This document shows positions 36,758 through 45,215 of a stretch of 64,000 nt of DNA, one piece after another (within the stretch, counting starts at the first letter, position 1; each line of letters opens with the position of its first letter). The notes beneath the pieces were generated by a model. That model was not told the origin of the DNA. It ran no database searches and saw only the letters and a program-made list of their open reading frames with translations. Both the position numbers and the translations under genes were made by a program. Origin of the DNA: Paracoccus haematequi. Lineage in GTDB: Bacteria > Pseudomonadota > Alphaproteobacteria > Rhodobacterales > Rhodobacteraceae. The stretch covers positions 124,001 through 188,000 of the forward strand of contig NZ_UZWE01000029.1 of NCBI RefSeq assembly GCF_900631945.1, given 5' to 3'.

Positions 36758-36797
36758 GTGTCATGGGAATTTCACCTGACTGTCGAAGAACTGAGAC
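36758..36797 (+). promoter_or_regulatory. Tandem Pho-box-like repeats upstream of phnC
   Basis: Four 7-mers recur at exact 11-bp intervals: GTGTCAT (36758), ATTTCAC (36769), CTGTCGA (36780) and CTGAGAC (36791). This matches the PhoB box layout (CTGTCAT-N4-CTGTCAT), with the later copies weaker. They lie 45-84 bp upstream of phnC, suggesting induction by phosphate starvation. Confidence 0.65.
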
Positions 36798-36841
36798 ACT
36801 GCCGACCTATCAGCCCCCCTCGAGGTCAGCGGAGAGAGCGA

Positions 36842-37660
36842 GTGCTGGAAGTCAGGAACGTCACGCGGGTTTTCGGCCAGAAGGCTGCGGTGGACGATAT
36901 CAGCTTCACCGTCGAAGGCCCCGCCTTCGTCGGCATCATCGGCCGTTCGGGGGCGGGCAAATCGACCTTCCTGCGGATAATGAACCGGCTGACCGATGCC
37001 AGTTCGGGCCAGATCCTGGTCGAGGGGCGCGACATTCTGGCGCTGCGCGGATCCGCCCAGCGGCAATGGCAAAGCGACTGCGCGATGATCTTCCAGCAGT
37101 TCAACCTGGTGCCGCGCATGGACGTGGTGTCGAACGTGCTGCACGGCATCCTGAACCGCCGCTCCACCGTGCAGACCATGTTCAACCTGTGGTCCCAGGC
37201 CGACATCCTGCGCGCCCTGTCCATCCTGGACCGGCTGGGCATCGTCGAACAGGCCCCGAAACGGGCCGAGGCGCTGTCCGGCGGCCAGCAGCAGCGCGTC
37301 GCCATCGCCCGCGCGCTGATGCAGGATCCGAAGATCATCCTGGCAGACGAACCCATCGCCAGCCTGGACCCGATGAACGCGCAGGTGGTGATGGACACGC
37401 TGAAGCGCATCAACGTGGAAGATGGCCGCATGGTCATCGCCAACCTGCACACGCTGGACACCGCGCGGCGCTATTGCGACCGGGTGATCGGAATGCGCGA
37501 CGGGCGGATCGTCTTCGACGGAACGCCCGCGCAGCTTTCGACCGGCGTGGCCCGCGACATCTATGGCGCCGACGCGAGCTTCAACGAGGCCGCGACATCG
37601 ACCGCCATCCCCGCCGATCACGGCCCCGACGACGCCTATGCGGCGAAGATGCTGGCCTGA
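36842..37660 (+). CDS. phnC: Phosphonate ABC transporter, ATP-binding protein
   Basis: A 272-aa ATPase that powers phosphonate import through PhnE. Motifs: Walker [10 protein letters not shown] near residue 35, signature [15 protein letters not shown] near 149, Walker [12 protein letters not shown] near 171 and the H-loop NLHT near 204. [16 protein letters not shown] near 92 is a PhnC hallmark. The start is a GTG at 36842 preceded by GGAG, which places the MLEVRNVT opening at the N-terminus. First gene of the phnCDEE operon. Confidence 0.9.
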   Translation: MLEVRNVTRVFGQKAAVDDISFTVEGPAFVGIIGRSGAGKSTFLRIMNRLTDASSGQILVEGRDILALRGSAQRQWQSDCAMIFQQFNLVPRMDVVSNVLHGILNRRSTVQTMFNLWSQADILRALSILDRLGIVEQAPKRAEALSGGQQQRVAIARALMQDPKIILADEPIASLDPMNAQVVMDTLKRINVEDGRMVIANLHTLDTARRYCDRVIGMRDGRIVFDGTPAQLSTGVARDIYGADASFNEAATSTAIPADHGPDDAYAAKMLA

Positions 37661-37694
37661 ACCCCACGTCTTACGATCAACCCACGGAGAGACC

Positions 37695-38597
37695 ATGAAA
37701 GCCCTTGTCCTGGCCCTTGCGGCCGCCACCGCCCTGACCCCGATCGCCGCCGCCGCGCAAGAGATCACCCAGTTCAACATCGGCATCCTGGGCGGCGAGA
37801 ACGCGCAGGACCGCATGAACTCGAACGAATGCTACCGCGTCGCCATCGAAAGCGCCCTGGGCGTTCCGGTCAAGATCTTCACCCCCGCCGATTATGACGG
37901 CGTGATCCAGGGCCTGCTGGGCGGCACGCTGGACATGGCCTGGCTGGGCGCGTCGGGCTATGCCAAGATCTACCTGACCGACCCCGAGGCCGTGACCCCG
38001 GTTCTGACCAAGCAGAACATCGACGGCTCGACCGGCTATTACTCGATCGGCCTGGCCCGCAAGGACAGCGGCATCACCTCGATCGAGGATGCCAAGGGCA
38101 AGCGCTTCGCCTTCGCCGACCCGAACTCGACCTCGGGCTATCTGGTGCCGGGCGCCGAGCTGACCGAAGAATTCGGCCCGCTGGACCAGTATTTCAGCGA
38201 AGTCCGCTTCTCGGGCGGGCATGAGCAGACCATCGTCGGCGTCGCCAACGGCGATTTCGACGCGGGCGTGACCTGGACCGACGGCCTGGGCGACTGGGAA
38301 GACGGCTACAACTCGGGCGCGCTGCGCAAGGCCGTCGATGCCGGTCTGGTGGACATGAACGACATCGTGGAGATCTGGAAATCGAACCTGATCCCGGAAG
38401 GCCCGATGGTGGTGCGCAACGCCCTGCCGCAGGACGTGCGCGACAAGGTCACGCAGCTGACCGCCGACCTGCACGAGACCGACAAGCAATGCGCCTATGG
38501 CGTGGCCCATGGCGAGGCCAAGGACTTCGTTCCGGTCGAACACAGCGCCTATGACGGCGTGGTCGCCGCCCGCAAGCTGGAAGAATCGAACAGCTGA
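37695..38597 (+). CDS. phnD: Phosphonate ABC transporter, periplasmic binding protein
   Basis: A 300-aa periplasmic protein that binds phosphonates. The signal peptide ends AAAAQE near residue 22. Characteristic PhnD segments are FNIGILGGENAQDRMNSNE near 26, FTPADYDGVIQGL near 63, AWLGASGYAK near 83 and FADPNSTSGYLVPG near 140, where the Ser/Thr residues bind the phosphonate group. GGAGAG precedes the ATG. A hairpin follows, which would favour higher levels of this gene over the permeases. Confidence 0.92.
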   Translation: MKALVLALAAATALTPIAAAAQEITQFNIGILGGENAQDRMNSNECYRVAIESALGVPVKIFTPADYDGVIQGLLGGTLDMAWLGASGYAKIYLTDPEAVTPVLTKQNIDGSTGYYSIGLARKDSGITSIEDAKGKRFAFADPNSTSGYLVPGAELTEEFGPLDQYFSEVRFSGGHEQTIVGVANGDFDAGVTWTDGLGDWEDGYNSGALRKAVDAGLVDMNDIVEIWKSNLIPEGPMVVRNALPQDVRDKVTQLTADLHETDKQCAYGVAHGEAKDFVPVEHSAYDGVVAARKLEESNS

Positions 38598-38615
38598 TCC
38601 GCTGACATCCATCCG

Positions 38616-38641
38616 GCCGCGCCCCCATCGGGCGCGGCTTT
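38616..38641 (+). terminator. Attenuator hairpin between phnD and phnE
   Basis: GCCGCGCCC and GGGCGCGGC pair as a perfect 9-bp stem with a 5-nt loop, followed by TTT CCG TTT. It lies inside the operon, so it probably reduces but does not stop transcription into phnE. Confidence 0.6.
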
Positions 38642-38659
38642 CCGTTTGAAGGGGGTTTC

Positions 38660-39538
38660 ATGGCCGATACGGCATTCGGACCGCATCCCGACCGCGGCGT
38701 CCGGCAGGTCGAGACCGCCTATCTGGATCTGGTCCGCCGCCGCCGCATGTATGGCGGCATCCTGCTGATCGTCTTCGTGGCGATGATGGCGGCGGGCTTC
38801 GACCTGGCGCAGTCGCGCAATGCGGGCCGCGTCATCGACGGTCTGCCGATGGTGCTGTCCTTCCCGTCCGAGGTGATTTCCGAGGCCTGGGACAAGCGCG
38901 GCAACATCCCCGCCTTGCTGGCCGAGCATCTGCCCTCGCTGATCGAGACGGTGAACATCGCGGCCGTGTCCACCCTGCTGGGCGGGCTGGCGGCGATGGT
39001 GCTGGCGCTGCTGTCCACGCGCGGACTGGCCCGCTGGCCCCGGCTGACGCCCGTGTTCCGCCGCCTGATGGACGCGACCCGCGCGATCCCCGAAATCGTC
39101 ATCGCCTTGATGCTGATCTATATCCTGGGCGGCGGGCCTGTCCCCGCCGTCGCGGCCATCGCCCTGCACACGGCGGGCGCCCTGGGCAAGCTGTTTTCCG
39201 AGGTGGCCGAGAACGCCGACCTGAAGCCGGTCGAGGGGCTGACCTCGGTCGGCGCCGGCTGGGGCCAGAAGATGTGGCTGGGGATCATCCCGCAGGTGGC
39301 GCCGAACTGGCTGTCCTACGGCCTGATGCGGTTCGAGATCAACGTCCGCGCCAGCGCCATCCTGGGCTTCGTGGGTTCCGGCGGGATCGGCTATGACCTG
39401 AAGATCGCGATGCAATGGGGCCAGGGCCGCTATGATCAGGTGGTGGCGATCTTCCTGTTGCTGTTCGCGACCATCGTCGCCATCGACCGCCTGTCCGACC
39501 ACGCCCGCGCCCGCCTGGTGAAAGGCCGAAACGCATGA
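38660..39538 (+). CDS. phnE: Phosphonate ABC transporter permease
   Basis: A 292-aa inner-membrane permease with about six helices. The EAA-type loop PVEGLTSVGAGWGQKMWLGIIPQVAPNW starts near residue 192, and the GFVGSGGIGYDLKIAM segment near 235 is typical of PhnE. Near-normal length for the family. It precedes and overlaps the second permease (ATGA), with which it probably forms a heterodimer. Confidence 0.88.
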   Translation: MADTAFGPHPDRGVRQVETAYLDLVRRRRMYGGILLIVFVAMMAAGFDLAQSRNAGRVIDGLPMVLSFPSEVISEAWDKRGNIPALLAEHLPSLIETVNIAAVSTLLGGLAAMVLALLSTRGLARWPRLTPVFRRLMDATRAIPEIVIALMLIYILGGGPVPAVAAIALHTAGALGKLFSEVAENADLKPVEGLTSVGAGWGQKMWLGIIPQVAPNWLSYGLMRFEINVRASAILGFVGSGGIGYDLKIAMQWGQGRYDQVVAIFLLLFATIVAIDRLSDHARARLVKGRNA

Positions 39539-40866
39539 CCGGCGCCACCCTGATGCCCCCGGTCCGGCCCGCCGCGCCGATCCTGGCGGCCTTCGCCCGC
39601 CGCCGCCTGATCGCCTTTGCGGTGCCGCTGGCGATCCTGGCCTATCTGGTCTATGCCGCGATCTCGTTCGATCTGGCGGGGCTGGCGCAGCGGGCGCGGA
39701 TGGACAATGCCGCGATCTTGTTTTCCGATTTCTGGCAGCACAAGACCCATGTCACCCGCGACAACCGCGACGGCGCCCTGACCGTCGCGGTCGAGGGCGA
39801 GGCCAAGGGCACCTATCCCCAGGGCCGCCTGCCCGATTACGTCACCGTCGCGGGCGATACGACCAGCATCGACCTGGGCGACGGCCATCTGGTGACGTAT
39901 TTCCCCGGCGGCGCGCGCTATGCCGTGCCCGATTACGGCACCATCGAGATCCGGCAGACCTCGGGCGGCCTGGTCCTGACCGCGCCCCAGCCGCGCCCCG
40001 ACTGGATCAACGCCTCGGACAGCCGGGTCAGCGTCACCACTCCGGCCGGGCGCTTCGCCTATACCCGGTCCAAGGTGGAAACCTTCCGCTATTCCCCCGG
40101 CTGGCCGCTGTTCTTCTTCACGCTGGACAGCCCGTTCGCCTATATGACCTGGCCGGAACTGGCCGCCTCTGCCCTGTGGGGGGAACGGGTCGACCCCGAG
40201 CGTCCCAATATCGCGGCGATGGCGCATGACTTCTGGACCAATGCGATGTGGCGGCATGGCGATGTCGCCTGGGCGATGTTCGAAACCGTGCTGATGGCCT
40301 TTCTAGGCACGATGGGGGCGGCCATCCTGTCGCTGCCGCTGGCCTTCGTGGCGGCATCGAACATGAACCCGGTCGGTCCGTTGCGGTTCGCGCTGCGCCG
40401 GATCTTCGATTTCATCCGGGGGGTGGACGCGCTGATCTGGACCATCGTGCTGGCCCGCGCCTTCGGCCCCGGCCCGATGACCGGATCGCTGGCGATCCTG
40501 CTGACCGACACCGGCAGCTTCGGCAAGCTGTTCTCGGAAGCCTTGGAGAATATCGACGAAAAGCAGGTCGAGGGCGTCCGCTCGACCGGGGCGAACCGCC
40601 TGCAACGCGCCCGCTTCGGCGTGATCCCGCAGGTGACGCCGGTGCTGCTGTCGCAGGTTTTGTATTTCCTGGAATCGAACACGCGCGGCGCCACCGTGAT
40701 CGGCGCCATCGTCGGCGGCGGGATCGGGTTGTTGCTGACCCAGGCGATCCAGACCCAGAAGGATTGGGAGGACGTGGCCTATTACATGGTGCTGATCGTC
40801 CTGACCGTGATCGCGATGGACAGCCTGTCGGGCTGGCTGCGCCGCAAGCTGATCAAGGGTGTCTAA
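39535..40866 (+). CDS. phnE: Phosphonate ABC transporter permease with large extra domain
   Basis: A 443-aa second PhnE permease. Residues 240-443 have the normal PhnE core, including FIRGVDALIW, KQVEGVRSTGANRLQRARFG (the ATPase-contact loop) and TRGATVIGAIVGGGIG. The first helix (about 24-45) is separated from the rest by roughly 165 residues rich in beta strands and Asp/Gly/Thr, which should face the periplasm. PhnE proteins are usually 260-290 aa, so the insertion is notable; I believe similar long second permeases occur in relatives. It may help dock the binding protein or select substrates. Confidence 0.82.
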   Translation: MTGATLMPPVRPAAPILAAFARRRLIAFAVPLAILAYLVYAAISFDLAGLAQRARMDNAAILFSDFWQHKTHVTRDNRDGALTVAVEGEAKGTYPQGRLPDYVTVAGDTTSIDLGDGHLVTYFPGGARYAVPDYGTIEIRQTSGGLVLTAPQPRPDWINASDSRVSVTTPAGRFAYTRSKVETFRYSPGWPLFFFTLDSPFAYMTWPELAASALWGERVDPERPNIAAMAHDFWTNAMWRHGDVAWAMFETVLMAFLGTMGAAILSLPLAFVAASNMNPVGPLRFALRRIFDFIRGVDALIWTIVLARAFGPGPMTGSLAILLTDTGSFGKLFSEALENIDEKQVEGVRSTGANRLQRARFGVIPQVTPVLLSQVLYFLESNTRGATVIGAIVGGGIGLLLTQAIQTQKDWEDVAYYMVLIVLTVIAMDSLSGWLRRKLIKGV

Positions 40867-40869
40867 GGG

Positions 40870-41580
40870 CTAGTCCGGGCTGACGGTCAGCGTCACCCGA
40901 TCCCCCGCGAACCATGTGGTGCCGTATTCGACCGGCACGCCCTGCGCGTCCACGTTGACCGCCACGGACCGCAGCACCGGCGCGCCCTGCGGCAGTTCCA
41001 GCGTCAGCGCCATCGTCGCCGGCGCGGTCTTGGCGGTCAGCCGGGTCTCGGCGCGGGTATAGTCGGCCAGCCCGCTCTGTGCCAATGCACGGGTCACGGA
41101 AGGCTCGGCCTTCAGATGCGCCAGCAGGCCGGGAAAACGCATCGCGTCGAAGACCGACCGGAACACCGCGACCGGCTGGCCATCGACCAGCGACACGCCC
41201 TCGACCACGTGGACCGGGGCGCCGGGGGCCAGGCGCAGCGCCTCGGCCTCTTTCGCGTCGGCCGCGCGGGTGTCCAGCAGCGTCACCCGGCGCGAGGCGG
41301 TGCGCCCCGAGGCCGCGACGTTCTGGTGGAATCGCACCCGCCGCCCCAGCGGATAGTCGGTCGGGGCCGAGGCGACGAAGACCCCCGCGCCGCGCCGCGT
41401 CCGCAGCACGCCGGTTTCGGCCAGCGAGGCGATGGCGTGGCGCACCGTGTGGCGGTTCACGCCGAAGCGGGCGGCAAGCCCGGTCTCGGTCGGCAGGCGG
41501 TCGCCGGGGCGGTAATGGCCCGCCGCGATTTCGGCCCGCAGGCTGTCGGCGATGGATTTCCAGATCGGCTGTCGTGTCAT
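40870..41580 (-). CDS. phnF: GntR/HutC-family regulator PhnF
   Basis: A 236-aa repressor-type regulator. Residues 1-70 form the GntR winged helix (YRPGDRLPTETGLAARFGVN and HTVRHAIASLAETGVLRTRRG). Residues 90-235 are the UTRA ligand-binding domain of the HutC group. The gene diverges from phnG and converges with phnE, which is the usual place of PhnF in C-P lyase loci. It probably binds the inverted repeat at 41630-41659 and controls its own promoter and that of phnGHIJKLN. The inducer is unknown. Confidence 0.85.
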   Translation of the reverse strand: MTRQPIWKSIADSLRAEIAAGHYRPGDRLPTETGLAARFGVNRHTVRHAIASLAETGVLRTRRGAGVFVASAPTDYPLGRRVRFHQNVAASGRTASRRVTLLDTRAADAKEAEALRLAPGAPVHVVEGVSLVDGQPVAVFRSVFDAMRFPGLLAHLKAEPSVTRALAQSGLADYTRAETRLTAKTAPATMALTLELPQGAPVLRSVAVNVDAQGVPVEYGTTWFAGDRVTLTVSPD

Positions 41581-41629
41581 CGAAAATTCACATCTTCGTC
41601 CTTGAGCCAGAAAGCGGGTCGCGGTATCA

Positions 41630-41659
41630 CTTGTCTAGTTGTATAGTAATCTAGACAAG
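41630..41659 (+). promoter_or_regulatory. Probable PhnF operator in the phnF-phnG gap
   Basis: A perfect 9-bp inverted repeat: CTTGTCTAG (41630-41638) and CTAGACAAG (41651-41659), with a 12-bp AT-rich spacer. A possible phnG promoter (TTGAGC at 41602, 17-bp spacer, TATCAC at 41625) ends where the repeat begins, so a bound repressor would block transcription. Confidence 0.65.
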
Positions 41660-41682
41660 CTGGCAAGATGTCGAGGCCCGGA

Positions 41683-42117
41683 ATGTCCGAAACCACCCCC
41701 CTGCGCCGCGACTGGATGTCGCTTCTGGCCAAGGCGCCGCCCGCGCAGCTGGCGGAACTGGCCCCCGACCTGCCGCCGCACGACCTGCTGCGCGCGCCCG
41801 AGATCGGCGCGATCATGCTGGAGGGCCGGATCGGCGGCACCGGCGGCCGCTTCAATCTGGGCGAGATGACGGTGACGCGCTGTTCGGTCCAGGTGGGCGG
41901 GGCAGTGGGCCATGCCTGCGTGCAGGGCCGCGACAAGGACCACGCCCGCCGCGCCGCCGTGCTGGACGCCCTGATGCAGGGCGAGGGCGCCGCGCGGATC
42001 CGCGACGCCATCCTGATGCCCCTGCAAGCCGAGGCCGCCGCCCGCGCCACCGCCCGCGCCGAAAAGGCCGCCGCCACGCGGGTCGAATTCTTCACCCTGA
42101 TGCGCGGAGAGGATTGA
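41683..42117 (+). CDS. phnG: C-P lyase core subunit PhnG
   Basis: A 144-aa subunit of the PhnGHIJ core, in which PhnG and PhnI help form the ribose-triphosphate phosphonate intermediate. It matches E. coli PhnG along its length: RRDWMSLLAKAPPAQLAEL, GGRFNLGEMTVTRCSVQ, GHACVQGRDKDHARRAAVLD and the ending RVEFFTLMRGED. The ATG at 41683 is chosen for the GAGG 6 bp upstream; an in-frame ATG at 41668 has no ribosome site. The stop overlaps phnH (TGATG). Confidence 0.9.
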   Translation: MSETTPLRRDWMSLLAKAPPAQLAELAPDLPPHDLLRAPEIGAIMLEGRIGGTGGRFNLGEMTVTRCSVQVGGAVGHACVQGRDKDHARRAAVLDALMQGEGAARIRDAILMPLQAEAAARATARAEKAAATRVEFFTLMRGED

Positions 42118-42683
42118 TGAACGCCCCGCTTCTGACCGGCGGCTTCGCCGATCCCGCCCGCGACAGCGCCCGTGCCTTCCGCGCCGTGCTGGAGGCGACG
42201 GCCCGCCCCGGCACCATCCAGACCGTCGCGGGCCATGCCGCCCCCGGCCTGTCGCCCGCCGCCTCGACCCTGCTGCTGGCGCTGACCGACCAAACCACGC
42301 CGCTGCATCTGGCCGGGCCGCTGGACACCGACGACCTGCGCGGCTGGATCGCCTTTCACACCGGCGCGCCGCTTGCCGCCGCCCCGGACGCCGCTTTCGC
42401 GCTTGGCCGCTGGGCCGATCTGCACCCCGTGACGCGGTTCCGCATCGGCGATCCGTCCTATCCCGATCGCTCGGCCACGCTGATCGTGGAATGCGACCGG
42501 CTGGCGAATGACGGCCCGCGCCTGACCGGCCCCGGCATCCGCGACAGCGCCCGCCTGTCGCTGCCGGAAACGGCGGCCTTCCGGGCCAACCGCGCGCTGT
42601 TCCCGCTGGGCTTCGACACGATCCTGACCTGCGGCGACCGGCTGGCCGCGCTGCCCCGCACCACCATCGTGGAGGACAACTGA
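42117..42683 (+). CDS. phnH: C-P lyase core subunit PhnH
   Basis: A 188-aa structural subunit of the C-P lyase core complex. Family features include GGFADPARDSARAFRAVLEA near residue 6, ARPGTIQ near 28, DPSYPDRSATLIVEC near 110 and LTGPGIRD near 135. The ATG at 42117 shares its A with the phnG stop, so a TTG one codon earlier is unlikely. Coupled in turn to phnI (TGATG). Confidence 0.9.
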   Translation: MNAPLLTGGFADPARDSARAFRAVLEATARPGTIQTVAGHAAPGLSPAASTLLLALTDQTTPLHLAGPLDTDDLRGWIAFHTGAPLAAAPDAAFALGRWADLHPVTRFRIGDPSYPDRSATLIVECDRLANDGPRLTGPGIRDSARLSLPETAAFRANRALFPLGFDTILTCGDRLAALPRTTIVEDN

Positions 42684-43774
42684 TGTATGTCGCCGTCAAG
42701 GGTGGCGAACGCGCCATCGACGCCGCCCACGCCTGGCTGGCCCAGGAACGCCGGGGCGATCCCGCCATTCCCGACCTGACCGTGCCCCAGATCCGCGAGC
42801 AGATGGCGCTGGCGGTGAACCGGGTGATGGCGGAAGGCTCGCTTTACGATCCCGACCTTGCCGCGCTGGCGATCAAGCAGGCGCGCGGCGATCTGATCGA
42901 GGCGGTGTTCCTGATCCGCGCCTATCGCACCACGCTGCCGCGCTTTGGATCGTCGCAGCCGATGGATACGGCGGCGATGGCGGTGGACCGGCGCGTCTCG
43001 GCCACCTTCAAGGATCTGCCGGGCGGGCAGGTGCTGGGGCCGACCTTCGATTATACCCACCGCCTGCTGGATTTCGCCCTGCTGGCCGAGGGCGAGGTGC
43101 CCGCCGCCCCCACTGTGCCCGCCGATCCGGCGCCGGTCCCCCATGTCACCGGCCTTCTGGACCGCGACGGGCTGATCCAGCCCGAGCCGCCCTGCGACGC
43201 CGCCCCCGCCGACCTGACCCGCACGCCGCTGGAACTGCCCGCCGACCGGGCGCTGCGCCTGCAAGTCCTGGCCCGCGCGGACGAAGGCTTTACCCTGTCG
43301 CTGGCCTATTCGACGCAGCGCGGCTATGGGCGCACCCATGCCTTCGTCGGCGAATTGCGCATCGGCCGCGTGCCGGTCAGCGTCGAACTGCCCGAACTGG
43401 GCTTCGCGGTCGAGATCGCCGAGGTCGACTTGACCGAATGCGAGACCGTCAACCAGTTCACCGGATCGAAGACCCAGCCGCCGCAATTCACCCGTGGTTA
43501 TGGGCTGGTCATGGGCCAGTCCGAACGCAAGGCCATCTCGATGAGCCTGGTGGACCGGGCGCTGCGCTGGCAGGAACTGGGCGAGGATTTCACCGGCGCC
43601 CCGGCGCAGGACCAGGAATTCGTGCTGTCCCATTGCGACACCGTGCAGGCGACAGGGTTCCTGGAACATATCAAGCTGCCCCATTACGTCGATTTCCAGT
43701 CCGAACTGGAACTGGTCCGCCGCCTGCGGGCCGAGGCGATGGCGGCGACCGCCATGCAGGAGGCTGCGGAATGA
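42683..43774 (+). CDS. phnI: C-P lyase core subunit PhnI (nucleosidase)
   Basis: A 363-aa subunit that, with PhnG, PhnH and PhnL, displaces adenine from ATP by the phosphonate. It begins MYVAVKGGERAI as in other PhnI proteins. Other signatures are LIRAYRTTLPRFGSSQPMDT, RRVSATFKDLPGGQVLGPTFDYTHRLLDF and the C-terminal GYGLVMGQSERKAISMSLVDRA. Length equals the family norm. It overlaps the HAD gene that follows rather than running straight into phnJ. Confidence 0.92.
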   Translation: MYVAVKGGERAIDAAHAWLAQERRGDPAIPDLTVPQIREQMALAVNRVMAEGSLYDPDLAALAIKQARGDLIEAVFLIRAYRTTLPRFGSSQPMDTAAMAVDRRVSATFKDLPGGQVLGPTFDYTHRLLDFALLAEGEVPAAPTVPADPAPVPHVTGLLDRDGLIQPEPPCDAAPADLTRTPLELPADRALRLQVLARADEGFTLSLAYSTQRGYGRTHAFVGELRIGRVPVSVELPELGFAVEIAEVDLTECETVNQFTGSKTQPPQFTRGYGLVMGQSERKAISMSLVDRALRWQELGEDFTGAPAQDQEFVLSHCDTVQATGFLEHIKLPHYVDFQSELELVRRLRAEAMAATAMQEAAE

Positions 43775-44358
43775 ACATCGTCTTCGACATCGGCAATGTG
43801 CTGGTCCGCTGGGACGCGCGGGCGGCCTTTGCCGCCCTGGACTCGGCTGCGGCGGATGCCTTCCTGTCGCGCGTGGGTTTCGCGGCGCTGAACCTGCGCG
43901 GCGACGGCGGCGAAACCTTCGCTGACCTCGCGGCCGAAATCGCCGACCCGGCGGACCGCGACCTGTTCCTGTCCTACCTGCCGAACTATGCCGCGACCAT
44001 CGCCGAACCGATCGAGGGCACCTGGGCGCTGATGGACCGGCTGCGCGACCGGGGCCATGCGATCCACGCCATTACCAACTGGTCGGCGGAAACCTGGCCG
44101 CTGGGCCTTGCCGCCCATCCCCGGCTGGGCACGGCGTTTGCCACCACCATCGTTTCGGGGCACGAGCGTGTGGTGAAGCCCGACCCGGCCATCTTCGCGG
44201 CGCTGTGCGACCGCGCGGGCATCACGCCCGAAACCTGCGTCTTCATCGACGACAGCGAACGGAACGTGGCAGGCGCGCGGGATTTCGGCATGGACGCGAT
44301 CCATTTCACCACGCCCGAGGCGCTGGAAGCCGCCCTGACCGAAAGGGGCCTGCTGTGA
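43771..44358 (+). CDS. HAD-superfamily hydrolase embedded in the C-P lyase operon
   Basis: A 195-aa haloacid-dehalogenase-type phosphatase. Motif I reads FDIGNVLVRWD at residues 5-15, so the nucleophile Asp is followed by Ile-Gly-Asn, as in YihX-like sugar-phosphate phosphatases. TNWS near residue 92, the Lys of VVKPDP near 130 and the acidic motif FIDDSERN near 153 complete the active site. It overlaps phnI by four bases and phnJ by four, so it is fully built into the operon. A role in clearing a ribose-phosphate product of C-P lyase is plausible, but the substrate is not known. Confidence 0.8.
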   Translation: MNIVFDIGNVLVRWDARAAFAALDSAAADAFLSRVGFAALNLRGDGGETFADLAAEIADPADRDLFLSYLPNYAATIAEPIEGTWALMDRLRDRGHAIHAITNWSAETWPLGLAAHPRLGTAFATTIVSGHERVVKPDPAIFAALCDRAGITPETCVFIDDSERNVAGARDFGMDAIHFTTPEALEAALTERGLL

Positions 44359-45215
44359 GCGATTACACCTTCGCCTATCTGGACGAACAGACCAAGCGCA
44401 TGATCCGCCGCGCGCTGCTGAAGGCCCTGGCGATCCCCGGATACCAGGTGCCCTTCGCCAGCCGCGAGATGCCGATGCCCTATGGCTGGGGCACCGGCGG
44501 CGTGCAGGTGACGGCGGCCTGCCTGACGCCCGACGACCGGCTGAAGGTCATCGACCAGGGCGCCGACGACACCACCAACGCGGTCTCGATCCGCCGCTTC
44601 TTCCAGCGGACGGCCGGGGTCGCGGTGACGGAATCGACGGCGGATGCCTCGATCATCCAGACCCGCCACCGGATCCCCGAACATCCGCTGACCGAGGGCC
44701 AGATTCTTGTCTATCAGGTGCCGATCCCGGAACCGCTGCGCTTTCTGGAGCCGCGAGAGACCGAGACCCGCAAGATGCACGAGCTTGAGGAATACGGGCT
44801 GATGCATGTCAAGCTGTACGAGGACATCGCCCGGCATGGCGAGATCGCGACCAGCTATGACTATCCGGTCAAGGTCGAGGGGCGCTATGTCATGGACCCT
44901 TCGCCCATCCCGAAATTCGACAACCCCAAGCTGGCGGGCAATCCGGCGATCCAGCTGTTCGGCGCGGGCCGCGAAAGCCGCATCTATGCGGTGCCGCCCT
45001 ATAGCGACGTGATCAGCCTGGATTTCGAGGATCACCCCTTCGTCGCCTCGAAGGCCGATCACGACTGCGACCTGTGTGGCGCGTCCTCCAGCTATCTGGA
45101 CGAGGTGATCATCGACGACGCGGGCAGCCGGATGTTCGTCTGCTCGGACACGGATTTCTGCAACTGCCGGCAGGCCGCAGGCCATCGCGGGCGCCTGTCG
45201 CCGGAGGTGGCGTGA
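44355..45215 (+). CDS. phnJ: Carbon-phosphorus lyase catalytic subunit PhnJ
   Basis: A 286-aa radical-SAM enzyme that cleaves the carbon-phosphorus bond of ribose-linked phosphonates, leaving a cyclic ribose phosphate. Cysteines at 238, 241, 263 and 269 (CDLCG and FVCSDTDFC) keep the spacing of the iron-sulphur ligands and catalytic Cys of E. coli PhnJ. The start is a GTG at 44355 overlapping the HAD stop. The opening SDYTFAYLDEQTKRMIRRALLKA is typical. Coupled to phnK. Confidence 0.94.
   Translation: MSDYTFAYLDEQTKRMIRRALLKALAIPGYQVPFASREMPMPYGWGTGGVQVTAACLTPDDRLKVIDQGADDTTNAVSIRRFFQRTAGVAVTESTADASIIQTRHRIPEHPLTEGQILVYQVPIPEPLRFLEPRETETRKMHELEEYGLMHVKLYEDIARHGEIATSYDYPVKVEGRYVMDPSPIPKFDNPKLAGNPAIQLFGAGRESRIYAVPPYSDVISLDFEDHPFVASKADHDCDLCGASSSYLDEVIIDDAGSRMFVCSDTDFCNCRQAAGHRGRLSPEVA

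Noticed and set aside
36752-36841. A longer N-terminus for PhnC starting at 36752
   Set aside because: It would place coding sequence over the Pho-box repeats, and the added residues are absent from PhnC proteins; the GTG at 36842 has a ribosome site.
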